11,708 nt of DNA, from contig QUTJ01031432.1 of the NCBI GenBank assembly GCA_003573635.1, positions 1 to 11,708 on the forward strand, in the 5' to 3' direction. Numbering within the stretch: position 1 is the stretch's first letter; every line of letters starts with the position of its first letter. This DNA comes from Goniomonas avonlea (lineage: Eukaryota; Cryptophyceae; Goniomonadida; Goniomonadaceae). The position numbers and the translations under genes are program-made. Positions 8,840 to 11,708 of the stretch are shown piece by piece. The notes beneath the pieces were generated by a model that saw nothing but the letters and a program-made list of their open reading frames with translations, was not told the DNA's origin and searched no databases.

Positions 8840-9629
8840 ATGCGGCGCCTTGATTTCTACTTTGATTTCATCTCACCCTACGCCTACCTGAGCTGGACCC
8901 AGATCAGCAAGCTTTCCGCATCATGCGCGCTTACGTTGAATCCGGTTGCTTCTTAATTTCTCGCTTGAAGCTCACTATCTTTGCCAAGGTCCCCATCCTC
9001 TTTGCTGGTTTACTAAATCACTTCGAAACCAAGGTTTGTTCCACTTTTGATGCACAGCCCCTGATTGCATGTAGGGTCCGGCTGAAATCCCCTCGAAACG
9101 AGAGTTCATCATCAAAGACTGTATGAGGAAAGCGAACAAGTTGCAGGTGTCTTTCAATATTCCACCGGGACACCCATTCAATCCTCTGTTGGCTTCGCGA
9201 GTGGCGATCGCGAGCGCCTCTCTGGGACAAGGCATTCAGCAGCGCACCATTGATTGCCTTTACCGGGGTGCTTGGGTAGAGGCGTTGGATATTTCCAACC
9301 CCGCGGTTGTGCAGAGGTTGCTCAACCTCGGAGGCCTTGATTCTGACCAGCTGATGCAAGCCGCACAAGATGAAGCAGTCAAAAAACAGCTTCGAAGTAA
9401 CACAGAGGTGCTTGTGCATTAATTCATTTTCAACCTGACCTGGATTCAGAACGCAATCGCGTGCGGGGTGTTCGGGGTGCCCTCGCTTGTCTTGGATCGT
9501 GAAGTGTTCTGGGGGGTGGATACACACGCGGACGTCGAAGCGTTTGCTGCTGGGAAGGACACGGTCAACCCAGATATTCTGGCTCGTTGGCTCACCACAC
9601 CAGCGCTCGCCGAGCGGGGGAACCAGTAA
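8840..9629 (+). CDS. 2-hydroxychromene-2-carboxylate isomerase / kappa-class GST-like (DsbA-fold) protein
   Basis: Thioredoxin-fold enzyme of the HCCA isomerase/GST-kappa family. Bacterial members use glutathione to isomerise 2-hydroxychromene-2-carboxylate in aromatic degradation. Eukaryotic kappa GSTs are mitochondrial or peroxisomal. Exons are 8840-8944, 8989-9033, 9075-9407 and 9450-9629, with introns of 44, 41 and 42 nt. They join to 220 residues, the normal family length. Motifs in order: FYFDFISPYAYLSW (S12 at the catalytic Ser position), PVPILFAGLLNHFETKGPAE, IPPGHPFNPLLA, NAIACGVFGVPSLVLD (cis-Pro loop), FWGVDTHADVEAF. There is no PTS1 tripeptide (it ends GNQ) and no obvious targeting peptide, so a cytosolic location is simplest. 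It converges with the TIR gene. The true substrate is unknown. The family is confident from multiple motifs and exact exon phasing. Confidence 0.9.
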
Positions 9630-9801
9630 ACCTCAGAAATCGTGATTGTGAACTTGACCATTCATACACTCAAGGGAAGATCCTGTGAAAAAATTACTCC
9701 CAGGAATCTTTTATTGCCTCGCTTGGATGCCGGTGCCACCACGAGCAGATTTGAAGGAGCTTGAGGCTCGGCTGACGGTGCGATTCTCGTTCACGTCCGA
9801 G
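9630..9801. other. Convergent 3' intergenic region
   Basis: A 172-bp gap between the stop codons of the isomerase (plus) and the TIR receptor (minus). It holds the putative minus-strand AATAAA at 9710-9715 and no gene. Confidence 0.5.
9710..9715 (-). terminator. Probable polyadenylation signal AATAAA for the TIR receptor gene
   Basis: A minus-strand AATAAA (in GGCAATAAAAG) lies ~87 nt past the TAA of the TIR gene, in the convergent intergenic gap. Confidence 0.45.
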
Positions 9802-11211
9802 TTAAGCTTCGGACGATGCCTCGCGAATAATCGGAAACGGACTTAGTGCTGCAGGAGCCGCCATGATTGCTGGGTCCGCTACAGGTTTCTGACACATTTC
9901 GGGTCAGAGAGGGAGGGAGAGGGTAGCGATCTGGCACGGACAGGGTCGGAGGGTGGGAGAGGGAGGGACTCGGAGTCACACAGAGAGGGGGGGGACGTAC
10001 GAGGGGTTTGAGGACCTGGACGATCTCCTTCATCGCCGCCTTCAATTGATACCCGGCCTCGATGGTGAAAGGCATGAAATTTAGTGCTTTGAGCTTCGTG
10101 CACCACTCTTCGTCAGGGAGATCGGCGATTTCTGTGGAAAACGCCTTCTGGAATTCCACCGTCTGCACAGGAACCACCTTGGTCCCATTCTCCAGAGCAG
10201 TTTTGAGCTCGCAGGCAATGAAATCGCCAGGCGTCGAGCAGCGCCTGTAGATCAATTGTGACTTTGTGAACAAAAAGAGGGAGGCTTTCTCACTTGAAAC
10301 AACCGGGGGTAGCAATGAACAGGACATAGTCCGAAGCCATGACGTTCTTTCGGAGATCATGAGCGAAATCTGTCCCAACAGCCAACTGGTCGACGTCAAG
10401 AAAGATGTTTCCATCAGTGTAGCCGTAGCGTTGAAGTTCGCACTTGATGATGCGCGCAGTTTCTTTGCCCGATTCGCGCCGGTGGCTCAAGAATACCGTT
10501 GTGTGAATGTTCAGCTTTTTCTTGAATACGTGCGGGCCCCAATCACCGACCAAATCCTGACGGATGCGGCCAACCTCTTCCTGGAGAAAAATGGGAATCC
10601 ATCCACCAAAATCTGAAGCGCACCTTGTCACGTGCAACGTCAAGCTTCACCTTCTCGACCAGCTGTAGGTCTTTCTTGTGCTTTCTGAAATAATGTTGCT
10701 TGAGCTTCACAGAAACAAAGATAATGACTGCCAGAGCGGCGAGCCCAAAGACGAGCCCAATAATTAAAGCGTCACTGCTCCGACTCGATGTGGAGCTCGA
10801 TGTGGAGCTGGTCGACGTCGAGGTGGTGGTGGATGTCGAAACAGTTGTTGTGCTTGATCCGGATGTACCACCCGTGGTCGTGGTTGTCCCATCATTATGA
10901 TCACCAGAGCTCGACACACAGGCGCCATTTTGGCAACTGGAAAACATGTCGCAGCAAGCTGATCCACAACATGTCTGTGTGCTAGAACATGAGCCGCCGG
11001 GTGCATTCGCGCAACAAGTGCGGGTGCTGCTGAGGCAGCCCGTCGAGGTGTGGCTACAGCAGTTATCAGTGGAGTCGCAGCAGGTTGAGCCGCACGAGAT
11101 TTCAGTCATGCCGCAGTTCTGTCTTAAGCTTGGTACCAACCCCTGACCATGCGTGTGCCTCAAGCACATCGTGAGGCACAGTAGCGTGGTGACGGCAAGG
11201 ACGGTTGGCAT
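9802..11211 (-). CDS. Single-pass membrane receptor-like protein with Cys-rich ectodomain and cytoplasmic TIR domain
   Basis: Exons are 10624-11211, 10294-10580, 10001-10244 and 9802-9888. The introns are 43, 49 and 112 nt (donors GTGCGC, GTGAGA, GTACGT). They give 401 residues in one frame. Signal peptide ~1-22. Ectodomain 33-98 has 16 Cys, including five CC pairs (CGSTCCD, TCCGSACCD types). A Ser/Thr mucin-like stalk lies at ~107-146. TM helix ~148-169 (ALIIGLVFGLAALAVIIFV) is followed by a basic KLKQHYFRKHKK stop-transfer. A juxtamembrane helix leads to the TIR domain at ~223-370: TTVFLSHRRESG (strand A/box 1), GNIFLDVDQLAVGTDF (BB-loop region), SDYVLFIATPGCFKRC, GDFIACELKTALENGTKVVPV (E304 at the NADase Glu position) and a final helix. 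A 30-residue Ala/Pro tail follows. The first intron could instead be 70 nt (10581-10650, donor GTGAAG), which removes nine residues but keeps the frame. No LRR or NB-ARC. Role in sensing or defence is inference. Confidence 0.85.
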
Positions 11212-11261
11212 GGGGGGGCTTCAAGCAGGAGTTGCAGCAGGTGTTTCTTTATTTAGAAAAA

Positions 11262-11361
11262 TTGGCCAGTTTCGAGAAATAATGAAATTCAAAATAAAAG
11301 TAGGCTGGTTACAACTTGTATTCGACTGTTTGCTGGTTCTGGAAAGTTGGAAACTGGCCAA
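11262..11361. repeat. 11-bp perfect inverted repeat flanking ~78 bp
   Basis: TTGGCCAGTTT at 11262-11272 and its exact reverse complement AAACTGGCCAA at 11351-11361 bracket an AT-rich ~78 bp. The shape is that of a very small MITE-like element, but no target-site duplication is clear. Confidence 0.6.
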
Positions 11362-11366
11362 AAAAG

Positions 11367-11402
11367 TATATACTGTCCGTATAATATATACTGTCCGTAT
11401 AA
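11367..11402. repeat. Perfect 18-bp tandem duplication
   Basis: TATATACTGTCCGTATAA occurs twice back to back, at 11367-11384 and 11385-11402, immediately before an ATG at 11403 on the plus strand and ~156 bp upstream of the TIR gene start. Confidence 0.9.
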
Positions 11403-11443
11403 TGGCTCACAGGGAAAAAAAGCTGAAAAAAGCTGAATTAGTT

Positions 11444-11480
11444 CCATCTATCATATCCGAAAATTCAGATGATAGAATGG
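11444..11480. repeat. Imperfect inverted repeat (hairpin-capable)
   Basis: CCATCTATCAT (11444-11454) pairs with ATGATAGAATGG (11469-11480) with one bulged base, around a 14-nt loop. It could be a regulatory palindrome in the 5' flank of the TIR gene, or chance. Confidence 0.55.
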
Positions 11481-11708
11481 CATTGTGTCGACTTTCGCAA
11501 CCCGACCTCTTGAGGCAGCGGCGGTTCAAGGCTGATGCCACTGCCACTATTTTTTTCCGTTTTTTCTCTCGTCTCATTCTTGCATTGCTCATGTGGTGGC
11601 TTTGTTCAAAATAGAGAGCCGAGCAACGGCGGAAAAAAAGCGAGAAAAAGAGGGAGATCAAGCATGTTTTATTTTTTGGGGATGACAACAGATCCGTAGT
11701 GTAGCCAG

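Larger units (their letters stand above)
11212..11708. other. 497-bp AT-richer 5' flank of the TIR gene, repeat-bearing, no supported gene
   Basis: Base composition shifts towards A/T beyond 11212. It contains an 11-bp inverted repeat (11262-11272 / 11351-11361), an 18-bp tandem duplication (11367-11402), a second imperfect inverted repeat (11444-11480) and poly-A/T tracts. A ~70-codon plus-strand frame from an ATG at 11403 ends at 11614 with a hydrophobic C-terminus. I do not accept it as a gene, but a small tail-anchored product cannot be excluded. Confidence 0.5.

Noticed and set aside
10543-10643. Apparent frameshift separating the TM part from the TIR part (pseudogene?)
   Set aside because: A 43-nt GT-AG intron (10581-10623) with a TTTTTCTCCAG acceptor joins both frames in phase, so no frameshift is needed.
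11403-11614. ~70-codon plus-strand frame with hydrophobic C-terminus, possible tail-anchored peptide
   Set aside because: Low-complexity, no similarity, flanked by repeats. Left as unsupported without transcript evidence.
1-11708. CRISPR arrays, operons, phage or defence island
   Set aside because: No regularly spaced repeats, Shine-Dalgarno-linked gene strings or prokaryotic gene layout. The genes are intron-bearing and individually promoted.

Overview
The window is nuclear DNA from a flagellated (ciliated) unicellular eukaryote of unidentified lineage. Evidence for this is coding sequence split by many GT-AG introns, most of them only about 40-50 nt long, eukaryotic domain architectures (von Willebrand D, laminin-G-like, a membrane-anchored TIR receptor), and a recognisable subunit of the axonemal nexin-dynein regulatory complex (DRC7). 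I cannot name the organism from sequence alone. Six protein-coding genes are supported. I rebuilt the exon structures by hand from reading-frame changes, splice-site consensus and similarity to known families. The coordinates in the feature list are whole-gene spans, and the exons are given in the evidence.

Layout: (1) 90-1865, minus strand: 5' part of DRC7, running off the left edge. (2) 2035-3894, plus strand: a nine-exon cation diffusion facilitator (ZnT/SLC30-like zinc transporter) with a His-rich cytosolic loop and an unusual Cys-rich plus His-rich C-terminal extension. It is head-to-head with DRC7 across 169 bp. (3) 4513-4974, plus strand: a small intronless Ala/Gln-rich coiled-coil protein of unknown function. 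(4) 5240-8690, minus strand: a large secreted multidomain protein with a signal peptide, acidic linker, very long Lys/Arg/Ala-rich coil, CGVC module, vWD domain, laminin-G-like domain and acidic tail. (5) 8840-9629, plus strand: a four-exon 2-hydroxychromene-2-carboxylate isomerase / kappa-class GST-like protein, divergent from gene 4 across 149 bp. (6) 9802-11211, minus strand: a four-exon single-pass receptor-like protein with a signal peptide, 16-cysteine ectodomain, Ser/Thr mucin-like stalk, one TM helix and an intracellular TIR domain. It converges on gene 5. The final ~500 bp is AT-richer, repeat-bearing DNA with no convincing gene.

The genes do not look like one pathway or operon. They look like a gene-dense segment of a compact protist genome. 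The strongest candidate for new biology is the TIR receptor: a protist Toll-like layout with a non-LRR, cysteine-paired ectodomain and a Glu at the position of the TIR NADase catalytic residue. Other points are the extra metal-binding tail on the zinc transporter, the odd basic vWD/LamG matrix-like protein with an ambiguous intron that may decide whether the LamG half is made, and the small introns throughout.
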